Shown here: positions 14,109-22,783 of the stretch, piece after piece
Layout of the letters: each line of letters opens with the position of its first letter
Numbering within the stretch: position 1 is the stretch's first letter
Assembly: GCA_964450715.1 (NCBI GenBank)
Contig: CAYVFC010000095.1
Location: forward strand, 1-32,000
DNA length: 32,000 nt
Direction: 5' to 3'
From: CAYVFC01 sp964450715
GTDB lineage: Bacteria; Myxococcota_A; Polyangia; Polyangiales; JAFGIB01
Notes under the pieces: generated by a model
The model's database searches: none
Told to the model about the DNA's origin: nothing
The model's input: the letters and a program-made list of their open reading frames with translations, nothing else
Made by a program: the position numbers and the translations under genes

Positions 14109-14809
14109 ACGAGGGGTGGCGCGGGCCGTCGTCACCGAAGCGCAGCCGAAAGCGGCTGGCGAGTCTCCGATCGCGCCCGCCGTCACGCTGCCGCGCCCTG
14201 CTGCCACTGCTGCTGTGCTTGTTACAATCAGCTGCGCCCTGCAGGGCGCAGCAAGCGGACGGCGACGGGCTGTATGGCCGGTTCGACTCCGATGCCGTCC
14301 TCTCGCTGGGCGCGGGCGCGGGCGTCAGTCTGGGCCTAGAGCCGGTCTACGCGGCCGAGCTGCGCGCGCGCTACCTCGATAGTGCAGGCCTGGTGTTGGC
14401 GCCGGAGTGGAACCCGGCGGGCGACGCCGCAATGGCGCTTCTGGCCGAGATCCGGCCCTTGTTTCTCGCGCGGTTCGCCACCAACCGATTCACCGGAATG
14501 CGCTGGCTGGACCTGACCATCGATTCCGTCGGCTTCGAGCTCGGCACCTGGCTGGGGCCGTTGAAGAGCGGGCTCGGAGCCGCGCTGGCCCTGGGCGGGG
14601 GTATAGAATTCCCTCTGGGGCTGGCGAACAGCTCGGCGCGCGGTCTCTGGTTGAGGCTCGGTGCACGATATGTGCACGCGTCGCACACCTGGATCGATTC
14701 GCCGGACGGGGGCAGGCATCAGGCGGTGTTCTATGCCCTGCTCTTATACCGGCTGGGGCTGGATACCGGACTGGCCGGATGGGAGCCGAAGCGGTACGTC
14801 ATCCCTTAA
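14105..14809 (+). CDS. Exported envelope protein of unknown function
   Basis: A 234-residue protein beginning at GTG 14105, which overlaps the preceding stop (ATGTGA), so translation is probably coupled to the C2-PDZ lipoprotein. The first 30 residues are strongly basic, followed by hydrophobic ALLPLLLCLLQSAAPCRA and a probable cleavage before QQADG. The mature part has alternating hydrophobic strands (AVLSLGAGAGVSLGLEP, FELGTWLGPLKSGLGAAL, GLWLRLGARYVHASH, FYALLLYRLGLD), which suggests a small outer-membrane barrel of about eight strands. It does not end in an aromatic residue. No family recognised. The coupling suggests that it works with the C2-PDZ lipoprotein. Confidence 0.65.
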   Translation: MNEGWRGPSSPKRSRKRLASLRSRPPSRCRALLPLLLCLLQSAAPCRAQQADGDGLYGRFDSDAVLSLGAGAGVSLGLEPVYAAELRARYLDSAGLVLAPEWNPAGDAAMALLAEIRPLFLARFATNRFTGMRWLDLTIDSVGFELGTWLGPLKSGLGAALALGGGIEFPLGLANSSARGLWLRLGARYVHASHTWIDSPDGGRHQAVFYALLLYRLGLDTGLAGWEPKRYVIP

Positions 14810-15021
14810 CCCACCGCTACCCGCCTCTTGCGGCGCTACCGTACGGCGGGGCGGGCAGTCCGGCGGCGAGCAATCTCGCCCCTTGCCTCGTCTTGCCGAC
14901 GCCTCTCGGAAAGCGCCGACCGCGGCAAAAACGCCCCCAAACGCTCGCTCCGGGCTGAGAAAAAGGCCGTGACGCTGTATTCTATGGTACTCCTGCGGGA
15001 ACGGTCGATGTCGAGGATGCG

Positions 15022-15996
15022 ATGACACAGGGCGCAGAGTTGCTGATCGCCGATAGCGTGGATCGCGACCGCGAAGGTCTCCGCAGACTGTTCGACGGAG
15101 AGGGATACGTCTGCACCGCGGTCAAGAACCGGGAGGAGGCGCACAGTCTCATCCAGCGCAAGTTCTTTCCGGTCGCCGTGATCGACCTGGACTTCGAGAA
15201 GCTGAACGGCGGGCTAGAGCTGGCCCGATTTATCGGCGAAAAGTCGAGCCCCACCAAGATCATCCTGCTGACCAGCCGCCGGACCTTCGAGGCCGCCATG
15301 GAAGCCCTGCGCCTGGGACTGCTCGACGTCATCAGCAAGCATCCCGACCAGGTCAACTACCTCTCGGGTGCGGTGCGCAAGGGGGTGAACCGGTACCTGG
15401 CCGGCGATAAAGACAGCACCCTGCTGCGAGAGGTGCGCTCGGTGATGGAGGAAGCCATCAAGATCATGATGGCCATGTACAAGAAAATCTACGGCGATGA
15501 ATCGTCGGCCAGCATTGCCGGGCCGGTGATGAAGCCCATGATCCTCATCATCGACGAGAACCAGCACTTCCTCAAGGAAGTAGCGCAGCAGGTGGCCGAC
15601 ACCGATTGGGAGGTCTCGGTAGAGCTGAGCGGCGGCGCCGGCCTGGACAAGGCGTCCACTTTCGCCTTTCAGATCGTGGCCGTCTGCGACGATCTAACCG
15701 ATCTGCCCGGACAGATACTCATCAAGTCGGTCCAGGCCCAGCAGGCCAAGACCCTGGGTCTGCTCTACTCCAAGACCACCGGGCGCCTCGATCGCTACGA
15801 GGAAGGCAAGCTGACCGGCTCGGACAAGGACTTCACCGGCGCCAAGCAGCTGGTGAGAAAGCTCAGCGAGCTGGTCGAGGAGCTGGCCGTCATGCGCAAG
15901 GAGCGGCGTTACCTGCAGGCGTTCCGGTCGGAGCACGGAGGGTTCTTGAAGCGCTATGCGGAGCTTAAAGTGCGTATCGATTCGCTTTCCAAGTAG
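15022..15996 (+). CDS. Response-regulator protein with two receiver domains
   Basis: A 324-residue cytosolic protein. The N-terminal receiver (about 7-125) has acidic residues in IADSVDRD, phospho-acceptor Asp55 in VAVIDLDF, Thr84 in ILLTS and Lys106 in VISKHP. A second receiver-like domain (about 170-270) has IIDENQHF and VCDDLTDLPG, but the later lysine position is unclear, so it may be degenerate. A charged helical coil follows (KLSELVEELAVMRKERR). There is no DNA-binding or enzymatic output domain, so it probably signals through protein contacts. GAGGA precedes the ATG. The histidine kinase gene starts 51 nt downstream and is the likely partner. Confidence 0.82.
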   Translation: MTQGAELLIADSVDRDREGLRRLFDGEGYVCTAVKNREEAHSLIQRKFFPVAVIDLDFEKLNGGLELARFIGEKSSPTKIILLTSRRTFEAAMEALRLGLLDVISKHPDQVNYLSGAVRKGVNRYLAGDKDSTLLREVRSVMEEAIKIMMAMYKKIYGDESSASIAGPVMKPMILIIDENQHFLKEVAQQVADTDWEVSVELSGGAGLDKASTFAFQIVAVCDDLTDLPGQILIKSVQAQQAKTLGLLYSKTTGRLDRYEEGKLTGSDKDFTGAKQLVRKLSELVEELAVMRKERRYLQAFRSEHGGFLKRYAELKVRIDSLSK

Positions 15997-16047
15997 GCAC
16001 CCGCCGAGAAACGAACGACCCGGTTCCGACCGCGCGGACGGGTTTGC

Positions 16048-17493
16048 GTGAACGGCGAGGTGCAGGGACCCGGCCTCGCCCGGCGGCGCCCGCTGGCGCT
16101 GGGTCTGCGGGCGCAGATCATCGTCGCGCTCGCCATCGTCTTCGCCCTCTCCTTTGCCGTGCTCGCCCTGGCCGCGGTCGGTCTGGCGCGACGTGCCTCG
16201 GACCGTTACGCCGCGCGCTCGGCCGCCATCGCCGGCCGCGCCTTCTCCCTCTATCTGGAGCGGATCCCCTCGCCCTCCCACCGGGAGATCGACTCTATGG
16301 TCGACCAGGTGCTGAGCGGTTTTCCGGGAAGCGCCGTGCTCATCGAGCGGCCCGATTGCCCCGCCTACCGCCGAGGCGTCATCCCCTCCCGCCGGGGCGC
16401 CTTTTACCCCCTGCGCTCCGGCGGAGGCGTCACCATCTGGCTCTCCTACGGCTCGCAGACCCTGAGCTCTCCGCTGAGCGGCCTGCTGCTGTTCTACGTA
16501 TCCCTTACCGGCGCGGCGGTGATGCTGCTGACCTACGTGGCGTTGACTTTCTGGCTGGTACGGCCGGTGGAGGGCCTGATCGGCTGGACCGAACGGCTCG
16601 CTTCCGGCGACCAGCAGACCGGCGTACCGCTGCGCGGCTCGGCCGAGGTCATACGTCTCGCTCTCGCCTTCAGCGACATGGCCGGCCAGCTCAAGGCCGA
16701 GCGGCTCGCGCTCGAACAGCGGCTGCGCGATCTGGAAAAGACCACCTTCGAGCTCGAGTCGACCCAACAGCAGCTCGTCCACGGCGAAAAGCTCGCTACC
16801 GTCGGCCGGCTCGCGGCCGGGGTGGCGCACGAGATCGGCAACCCCCTTTCCGCTATCCTCGGCCTGGTCGAGCTACTGAAGAACGAACCGCTGGAGCCAA
16901 GCGAGCAGGGGGAGTTCCTCGACCGTATCCAGGCCGAGACCCAGCGCATCCACTCCATCATCCGGGACCTGCTCGACTTCTCCCGCCGCGGCGTGGAGAG
17001 CGACGAGCTCGGGATGACCAGCGACCTCAGACGCGTCATCGACGACGCCGTCAACCTCGTGCAACCGCTAAAGGAGCTCAAGGACGTCGACCTTCAGGTC
17101 GACTGCCCGGAAAAGCTTCCCCGCGTCGTCGGCCCGCAGCAGCGCTTGACCCAGGTACTTCTCAACCTCCTGCTCAACGCCGCCGATTCCCTGCAGGGCC
17201 AGGGCCGCGTACGCGTCGAAGTCTTGCTTGCCGAGCAGGGCGGCTTCGTGACCCTCTCCGTCTCGGACAACGGCCCCGGTATCGACGAGCAGATCCTCGA
17301 CAGCCTCTTCGAGCCCTTCACCACCACCAAGCCCCCGGGCAAGGGTACCGGCCTCGGCCTGGCCGTGAGCCACACCCTGATCGAGAGCCTCGGCGGCACC
17401 CTCACCGCCAGCAATCCCGAGGGCGGAGGCGCCCGTTTCGAGATGACGCTACGCGTCTCCCCCGCCTCGTCGCATCCCCCGGCGCTGACGTAG
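16048..17493 (+). CDS. Membrane sensor histidine kinase
   Basis: A 481-residue kinase starting at GTG 16048. Transmembrane helix 1 lies at about 23-45, an extracytoplasmic sensor of about 95 residues follows, and helix 2 lies at about 145-170. A HAMP-like linker (RPVEGLIGWTERLASGD) and a coiled coil follow. The H-box GVAHEIGNPLSAI places the phosphorylated histidine at 261. The ATPase part shows the N-box (QVLLNLLLNAADSL), DNGPGID, the F-box-like LFEPFTTTK and GTGLGLAV. It phosphorylates a receiver Asp, most likely in the double-receiver protein encoded just before it. The sensor domain, with a single cysteine (Cys104), is not of a recognised type. Confidence 0.9.
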   Translation: MNGEVQGPGLARRRPLALGLRAQIIVALAIVFALSFAVLALAAVGLARRASDRYAARSAAIAGRAFSLYLERIPSPSHREIDSMVDQVLSGFPGSAVLIERPDCPAYRRGVIPSRRGAFYPLRSGGGVTIWLSYGSQTLSSPLSGLLLFYVSLTGAAVMLLTYVALTFWLVRPVEGLIGWTERLASGDQQTGVPLRGSAEVIRLALAFSDMAGQLKAERLALEQRLRDLEKTTFELESTQQQLVHGEKLATVGRLAAGVAHEIGNPLSAILGLVELLKNEPLEPSEQGEFLDRIQAETQRIHSIIRDLLDFSRRGVESDELGMTSDLRRVIDDAVNLVQPLKELKDVDLQVDCPEKLPRVVGPQQRLTQVLLNLLLNAADSLQGQGRVRVEVLLAEQGGFVTLSVSDNGPGIDEQILDSLFEPFTTTKPPGKGTGLGLAVSHTLIESLGGTLTASNPEGGGARFEMTLRVSPASSHPPALT

Positions 17494-17570
17494 TGCCTCG
17501 GCTTGTCTTTCGGGCGTCCGTTTCGCTCCACCCTACCTACGCGCGGCTCCCTTCATTCCCCAGACCCGCG

Positions 17571-19622
17571 CTATTCGCCGCGCAGCGCCGCGCGGATCGC
17601 CTCGGCCTGACCTCGGCTGGCACCCGCCTGTACCAGTTCGTCCGTCGAGGCAGCGCGTATGGCGCGCATCGAGCCCAGCTGGCGGAGCAGGCGCTCGCGA
17701 GTGCGGGGCCCTACCCCGGCGATGCCGTCCAGGCCGCTGCGCAGCCTGGTCTTGGCGCCCAGCTTCACCCGCTGGCGGTTGCTGAACCGGTGCGCCTCGT
17801 CGCGCACGGCCAGCAACAGGTTGAAGGCGGTATTGGCGACGGCGACGGCGGGGGCAACGGCAGCAGGGGTCGTGGTCGCAGTGTCATCGGTCTTGGGCTT
17901 GGTTTTCGCCTTGCGCTGGCTGAGCTCGATGGGGTTCATGCGGCCGGGCAGGTAGATGCGTTCGGCGATGGTGTCGCCGCCGACGTTCGTCGTCTCCTTG
18001 GCCAGGGCGGCCAGAGAGACGTCCTGGATGTCCAGCTCTTCGAACACTTTGAGGGCGGCGTTGAGCTGGCCCTTGCCGCCGTCGACCAGCAGCAGGTCGG
18101 GGGGCTCCCAGGCGGGCTCTCCGCTCTTGGCCCGGCGGAAACGGCGGCGGAGGACCTCGAACATGGCGCCGTAGTCATCGCCGCCGCGAGTCTGCCGCAG
18201 GTGAAAGCCGCGGTAGCGCTTGCGGTCGGGCAGGCCGTCTTGCTGGGCGGCGATGGCCGCCACGGCGTCCTGACCGGACAGGTGCGAGATGTCGACGCAC
18301 TCGATGCGCCGCGGCAGGGTGGGAAGGCCGAGGCGTCGCTGGATCTCAACAAGCCCCGCGCGCGCGTCCTCGCCGGCGCGATCGTTCTGCGCGAAGGCGT
18401 GCGCGGCGTTCTCCATGGCCATGCGCAGCAGGTGGGCCTTTCGACCCTGGCGGGGCTGGATCAGGCGGACGCGTCCGGAGCGAGCAGAACCCGCGGCAAC
18501 GCGGGCCCGCTGCTCGGAGAGCAGCTCCTGTAGTCCCCGCCCGCCTTCGATGGGTACCGGGATCAGGATCTCGTCCGGGACGAAGCTGCTGCGACGATAG
18601 TACTCGGCCAGAAAGGATCCCATCAGCTCGTCATCGGGAACGCCCGACCGTTGCAGCTGGTAGGTGCGGACGTCGACCACCCGGCCGCGGCGTACGGGCA
18701 GCACCGCCAGCTGCACCCGGTCTCCGCGGCGGTAGAGGCCGAACACGTCCTGGTCGATGCCCGATACGGAGGAGACGACCTGTCGCTGCAGCGACGATTC
18801 GATCGCCCGGATCTGATCCCTGTATACGGCGGCCTGCTCGTAGCGCTGTTGCTCGGAGGCACGTCGCATCTGGCGCGCGAGCAAGCGGGCCAGCTCGTCG
18901 TGCCGGCCCTCCAGGAAGAGCGCGGTATTGCGGATTTGTACGGCGTACTCCTCTCGGTCGGCGGGCAGCACGCAAGGACCGGGGCAGCGCCGGATCTGGT
19001 ACTGCAGGCAGGGGCGGACGCGCGAGGCGAATTCGCGATCGCCGCAGGTCCGCAGGCGGAAGTAACGGTTGGCGGCCCGCAGGGTACTGCGCGCGGCCGA
19101 GGCCGAGTGGTAGGGACCGAAGTAGCGCGCTCCGTCCTGCTTCGGCCTGCGCACCACCTCCAGCCGAGGCCAGGAATCGGCCGGGTCGAGCCGCAGTGAG
19201 AGGAAATCCTTGTCGTCGCGCAGCTTGAAGTTGTAGCGCGGCTGCTGCTCCTTTATCAAGGTATTCTCCAGCAGCGCCGCCTCCTTTTCGCTGGCGGTCA
19301 CATAGGTTTCCAGCTCCCCCAGCTCCGCGGGCAGCCTGTCGACGAAGTAACGCTCGTCGGATGAGCCGGCCCGGAAGTAGCTGCGTACTCGCGAGCGCAA
19401 GTCGGATGCCTTGCCCACGTACAGCACGCGGCCCTGCCGGTCCTTGAACAGGTAGACGCCGGGGCTCGAGGGCAAGACGTCGAGCCTGGCCTGCAGGGCG
19501 TCCCCGAGGCCGTTCCGCGTGTCGGCAGGGCGCGACTGCGCACGAGTACGGCGCGGCTCCGGTCTATCCGGATCGCCGCCGCCGCTTTTCCGCCTTGCGC
19601 CCTTCTCGCGCTCGACCCCCAT
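17571..19622 (-). CDS. uvrC: UvrABC excinuclease subunit C
   Basis: A 683-residue UvrC, which makes both incisions in bacterial nucleotide excision repair. The GIY-YIG nuclease is at about 53-85 (GVYLF and VLYVGKA), a Cys-containing region includes CLQYQIRRCPGPC, and a UVR motif is present (ARQMRRASEQQRYEQAAVYRDQI). The RNase H-like C-terminal nuclease shows ECVDISHLSG, LLLVDGGKGQLN and RDEAHRF. Tandem helix-hairpin-helix motifs follow (LDGIAGVGPRTRERLL and ELVQAGASRGQAEAI). Residues about 568-598, between LPGRMNP and RDEAHRF, form a Lys/Thr then Ala/Pro/Val insert making that loop about 24 residues longer than usual. A basic N-terminal extension of about 40 residues precedes the nuclease. 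It follows trxA by 36 nt. Confidence 0.95.
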   Translation of the reverse strand: MGVEREKGARRKSGGGDPDRPEPRRTRAQSRPADTRNGLGDALQARLDVLPSSPGVYLFKDRQGRVLYVGKASDLRSRVRSYFRAGSSDERYFVDRLPAELGELETYVTASEKEAALLENTLIKEQQPRYNFKLRDDKDFLSLRLDPADSWPRLEVVRRPKQDGARYFGPYHSASAARSTLRAANRYFRLRTCGDREFASRVRPCLQYQIRRCPGPCVLPADREEYAVQIRNTALFLEGRHDELARLLARQMRRASEQQRYEQAAVYRDQIRAIESSLQRQVVSSVSGIDQDVFGLYRRGDRVQLAVLPVRRGRVVDVRTYQLQRSGVPDDELMGSFLAEYYRRSSFVPDEILIPVPIEGGRGLQELLSEQRARVAAGSARSGRVRLIQPRQGRKAHLLRMAMENAAHAFAQNDRAGEDARAGLVEIQRRLGLPTLPRRIECVDISHLSGQDAVAAIAAQQDGLPDRKRYRGFHLRQTRGGDDYGAMFEVLRRRFRRAKSGEPAWEPPDLLLVDGGKGQLNAALKVFEELDIQDVSLAALAKETTNVGGDTIAERIYLPGRMNPIELSQRKAKTKPKTDDTATTTPAAVAPAVAVANTAFNLLLAVRDEAHRFSNRQRVKLGAKTRLRSGLDGIAGVGPRTRERLLRQLGSMRAIRAASTDELVQAGASRGQAEAIRAALRGE

Positions 19623-19658
19623 GGCAACCGCTGCGCTCGGCGCCGGCTTCTCCCGGCG

Positions 19659-19988
19659 CTACAGCGCCTGATCTATCATCTCGGCGATCTTGGTCTTGGG
19701 CGCGGCGCCCACCATCTTGGTGACCACCTCGCCGCCCTTGAGGACCATGAGCGTCGGCACGCCACGGATGGAATACTTGCGCGCGGTCGCCGGGCTCTCG
19801 TCTATGTCCACCTTGGCCACCTTGGCGCGGCCATCGTATTCACCAGCCAGCTGGTCGACCAGGGGCGAGACCATGCGGCAGGGACCGCACCAGCTGGCCG
19901 TAAAATCCACCAGCACCGGCTTGTCCGACTGCAGCACCTCGGAATCGAAGTTATCGTCGTTGACCGCAACTACCTTATCGCCTGCCAT
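19659..19988 (-). CDS. trxA: Thioredoxin
   Basis: A 109-residue classical thioredoxin with active site WCGPC in VDFTASWCGPCRMVSP, the cis-proline in RGVPTLMVLKGG, and the usual family length. It reduces protein disulfides in the cytosol and is recycled by thioredoxin reductase, which is not encoded here. The start is ATG 19988, with GGAGACGAGGAG directly before it; the frame is open upstream but has no thioredoxin sequence. A strong promoter lies about 75 nt upstream. uvrC begins 36 nt downstream on the same strand and is probably co-transcribed. Confidence 0.95.
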   Translation of the reverse strand: MAGDKVVAVNDDNFDSEVLQSDKPVLVDFTASWCGPCRMVSPLVDQLAGEYDGRAKVAKVDIDESPATARKYSIRGVPTLMVLKGGEVVTKMVGAAPKTKIAEMIDQAL

Positions 19989-20063
19989 CTCCTCGTCTCC
20001 TTCGAACCAGGCCCCCGCCACCGGAACCGTCAGTGGTTTTCCGCCGCCTCTTGGGTAATTGGC

Positions 20064-20092
20064 AAAGTAGACACGCGCGGCTGGGCTGTCAA
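20064..20092 (-). promoter_or_regulatory. Promoter of trxA-uvrC
   Basis: On the minus strand TTGACA (20087-20092) is followed after 17 bp by TACTTT (20064-20069). This is a near-ideal -35 box with standard spacing. Predicted transcription start is about 20057, giving a leader of about 70 nt before trxA. Confidence 0.7.
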
Positions 20093-20243
20093 TCCGAACC
20101 CTTCCCGAACAGGGTCCTTGACGCAACCGCGGAGCGGCTTCCGACACCGACGGCGCCCTACCCCGAGCCGGCCGTGCGTGCTAACGTTGCGATTCCCGGC
20201 CGAACGGAACCGAAGGAACCGAGTCGACAGGGCGAGATCTTTC

Positions 20244-20663
20244 ATGGGAGTCAACCGCGTCTTTTTTCCTCAGGAAGCCATGGACGAGTGGATGGTCGAG
20301 GAGCGCGTCGTCATCGAGGACGACGTGATGACGCTCAATCCGGGCGACAGGCAGTTCAAGCTGGTAAGCGCCCTGCGTTTCCTGAACGAGGTCGGCGGGG
20401 GAGGAGACGCAAACAAGCTGTCGGGAAAGGCGATCTCCCTGGAGCGGGTGGCCGAGCTGGGCGGAGAGCATTACGCCAACTCGGTGCTGATGGGGGACGA
20501 CGCCTACGACGTGGTAGAGGGTTTTCTGGGCGAGCCGCTCGAGCCGGACGCCGAGCTGGCCACCGGCAGAGGCATGGCCTCGGCCACTCGGACGGCGACC
20601 GGCGACATGGATCCGGACAAGGACGTGGATCCATTGACCGAGTGGTTCCTGAACAGGCGGTGA
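20244..20663 (+). CDS. Conserved unknown protein at head of the hem operon
   Basis: A 139-residue cytosolic protein beginning MGVNRVFFPQEAMDEWMVEE at ATG 20244; the frame runs further upstream but is Arg-rich and unlike protein. It has no signal peptide or membrane segment. An acidic helical first half is followed by FKLVSALRFLNEVGGGGD, a YANSVLMGDDAYDVVEGFLGEPL segment and a disordered Asp/Thr-rich tail. From memory, proteins with this opening (GVNR-FFPQ) occur in other Myxococcota-type genomes, but no function is known to me. The ccsA/hemX-like gene starts 21 nt downstream and then hemA and hemC, so it likely belongs to a haem or cytochrome-related operon. Confidence 0.75.
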   Translation: MGVNRVFFPQEAMDEWMVEERVVIEDDVMTLNPGDRQFKLVSALRFLNEVGGGGDANKLSGKAISLERVAELGGEHYANSVLMGDDAYDVVEGFLGEPLEPDAELATGRGMASATRTATGDMDPDKDVDPLTEWFLNRR

Positions 20664-20684
20664 AGGCCGCACCGGAGCCGAGAA

Positions 20685-21488
20685 ATGGCGACGATCTTGT
20701 TCATTGCCACCGCCGCGCTGTACGCGACCGCTGGCACCCTGTACCTGGTGCACCTGTCGCGGGGAGGCGAGAAGCTGGAGCGGTGGGCCGCGCGCGCCCT
20801 GGGCGCGGCGGTCGCCTCGCACGCCGCCTTTCTCGCGGTCGATCTTCTGCTCTCCGACCATGCGCCTTTCGGTAACATCCGGCAGACGCTGGTGGTGCTC
20901 TCGCTACTCATCCCGGCTGGATACCTGGTGCAGATGCGGCGCGAGCGCCTGCCGGCGCTGGGAGCCTTCATCACGCCCGTGGCGCTGCTCTTCTTCCTGG
21001 GGGCCGGGCTGAGGGAGAACGCCTCCCGTATACCCCCCGGTCTGCACCGGGTCATGCTCTACTTGCACATCGGGGCCAGTACCCTGGGCACGGTGCTGTT
21101 CGCGCTGGCCTTCACCGTGGCGCTCGGATACATCATTCAAGAACGTCTGCTGCGCAGCCGCCGCATCGGCGGCCTCTTCAACCGCCTGCCGGCGCTGGAC
21201 GTACTGGACGACCTGGGCCTGCGACTGGTCACCCTGGGCTTTCCGCTCTTCACCCTGGGTATCGTGGCCGGCAGCGTCTGGGCGGTGAAGCTGCAGGCCG
21301 GGGTCCTGTTCACCTGGGCTCCGCACGGCTTCGCCGTGCTGGCCTGGCTCTTCTTCGCCGGGGTGCTGCTGGCCCGGGTGACCATGGGCTGGCGGGGACG
21401 CCGCGCGGCCATCGGCACCATCCTGGGATTCGCCTGCGCGGCGACCACGCTGCTCGGCTACCTGCTCCGCGGCTCGGGAGGGGCATAG
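20685..21488 (+). CDS. CcsA/HemX-like cytochrome c assembly membrane protein
   Basis: A 267-residue polytopic membrane protein with about eight hydrophobic helices. Conserved-looking histidines are His46 and His128 (LYLHIGASTLG). The C-terminal part aligns with the CcsA pattern G-VWA...W-P...A--W, but the haem-handling WWD motif is degraded: QAGVLFTWAPHG stands where WGSYWSWDPKE is usual. This favours the HemX-type subfamily, which sits beside hemA in many bacteria and affects HemA levels in Bacillus, over a full haem-lyase subunit. No CcsB gene is nearby. hemA starts 2 nt after the stop. Confidence 0.8.
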   Translation: MATILFIATAALYATAGTLYLVHLSRGGEKLERWAARALGAAVASHAAFLAVDLLLSDHAPFGNIRQTLVVLSLLIPAGYLVQMRRERLPALGAFITPVALLFFLGAGLRENASRIPPGLHRVMLYLHIGASTLGTVLFALAFTVALGYIIQERLLRSRRIGGLFNRLPALDVLDDLGLRLVTLGFPLFTLGIVAGSVWAVKLQAGVLFTWAPHGFAVLAWLFFAGVLLARVTMGWRGRRAAIGTILGFACAATTLLGYLLRGSGGA

Positions 21489-21490
21489 CC

Positions 21491-22783
21491 TTGCCGGCGC
21501 AGCTCATGATCGTCGGGCTGTCGCACCGGACCGCGCCCATCGCGCTACGCGAGCGGCTGGCCGTTCCCGAACCGCGGTTGGGCGCGGAGCTCGCCGGCCT
21601 GATGCAGCAGGCGCCGCTGGGCGAGGGCGTGCTCGTCTCGACCTGCAACCGGGTGGAGCTGATCGGCGCCGGCGACGACCCGCGGGCGGTAGCCGAGGCG
21701 GTGATCGCTTGCTTCAACCGCCGGGCCGCGCCCGACGCGGTGGACACGCTGGTCTACAGGCTGCAGGGGCGAGACGCCGTCCGACACCTGTTCCGGGTAG
21801 CCGCGGGTCTGGATGCCATGGTCCTGGGCGAGCCTCAGATCCTGGGCCAGGTCAAGGAGGCCTTTGCCGTGGCCCAGGGCGCGGGCCACGTGGGCACGCT
21901 GCTGGGACGCTGGTTCGACCGGGCCTTCGGCGTGGCCAAGCGGGTGCGAAGTGAAACCGCCATCGCCGAGGGCCAAGTGAGCGTCAGCTCCGTGGCCTGC
22001 AACCTGGCGGAGAAGATCTTCGGCGAGCTCTGCGGCCGCAGGGTGCTGCTGTTGGGCGCCGGCAAGATGAGCGAGCTGTCGGCCCGCAGCCTGGCCGCCC
22101 GCGGAGCCCGGCTGGCGGTGGTCAACCGCAGCGGTGAGCGCGCCGAACAGTTGGCGCGCGCCTGCGGGGGCGAGCCCCGGCCCTTCGACGCGTTGGCCTC
22201 CGAGCTGGCCAAGGCGGACGTGGTCATCTCCTCTACCGCCAGCCCCGGCTTCGTCATCACCCGCGAGCTGATGCAGCAGACCGCTCGGGAGCGCAAGCAG
22301 CGGCCGCTGTTTTTCATCGACATCGCCGTCCCCCGCGACGTCGATCCGGTGGTCCGCTCCTTCGACAACGTGTTCCTGTACGATATCGACGATTTGCAGA
22401 AGGTATCCGAAGCCAACCTGGAGAACCGCAAGCGAGCGCTTCCCGCGGCCGAGCGTATCATCGAGGAGGCGGTCGAGCAGTTCGAGCGCTGGCTCGGCAC
22501 CCTGCAGCTCTCCCCCACCATCACCGCGTTGCGGGAGCGCTTCCGCGCGGTCATGCTCGAGGAAAAGCAGCGAACGCTGTCCCGGCTCACCTCGGTGAGC
22601 GAGAAGGACCAGCGCGCGCTGGACGCCATGTGCGAGGCGGTGGTGAACAAGCTGCTGCACCAGCCGCTAATCGAGCTGAAGCGCGGCAGCGGCAGCGGTG
22701 AGGAGTCGGCCCTGATCGAGACCACCCAACGGCTCTTTCACCTCGAAATCCCGGAGGCGGGAAAGGGCGAGGACAAACGGTGA
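21491..22783 (+). CDS. hemA: Glutamyl-tRNA reductase
   Basis: A 430-residue enzyme that reduces glutamyl-tRNA to glutamate-1-semialdehyde, the first committed step of the C5 tetrapyrrole route. The N-terminus IVGLSHRTAPIALRERL and catalytic Cys52 in VLVSTCNRVEL are clear. A nucleotide-binding domain (RRVLLLGAGKMSELSARSL) and the C-terminal dimerisation helices follow. The start is TTG 21491, because GGGAGGGG lies 6-7 nt before it; an ATG at 21506 would be about 21 nt from that site. The stop overlaps the hemC GTG by 4 bp. hemL, hemB and hemD are not in the window. Confidence 0.95.
   Translation: MPAQLMIVGLSHRTAPIALRERLAVPEPRLGAELAGLMQQAPLGEGVLVSTCNRVELIGAGDDPRAVAEAVIACFNRRAAPDAVDTLVYRLQGRDAVRHLFRVAAGLDAMVLGEPQILGQVKEAFAVAQGAGHVGTLLGRWFDRAFGVAKRVRSETAIAEGQVSVSSVACNLAEKIFGELCGRRVLLLGAGKMSELSARSLAARGARLAVVNRSGERAEQLARACGGEPRPFDALASELAKADVVISSTASPGFVITRELMQQTARERKQRPLFFIDIAVPRDVDPVVRSFDNVFLYDIDDLQKVSEANLENRKRALPAAERIIEEAVEQFERWLGTLQLSPTITALRERFRAVMLEEKQRTLSRLTSVSEKDQRALDAMCEAVVNKLLHQPLIELKRGSGSGEESALIETTQRLFHLEIPEAGKGEDKR

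Noticed and set aside
16044..18533. 829-residue plus-strand ORF
   Set aside because: It runs over the histidine kinase in another frame and then antisense to uvrC; low-complexity composition with no protein motifs.
21545..22660. 371-residue minus-strand ORF
   Set aside because: Antisense to hemA, which is unambiguous.
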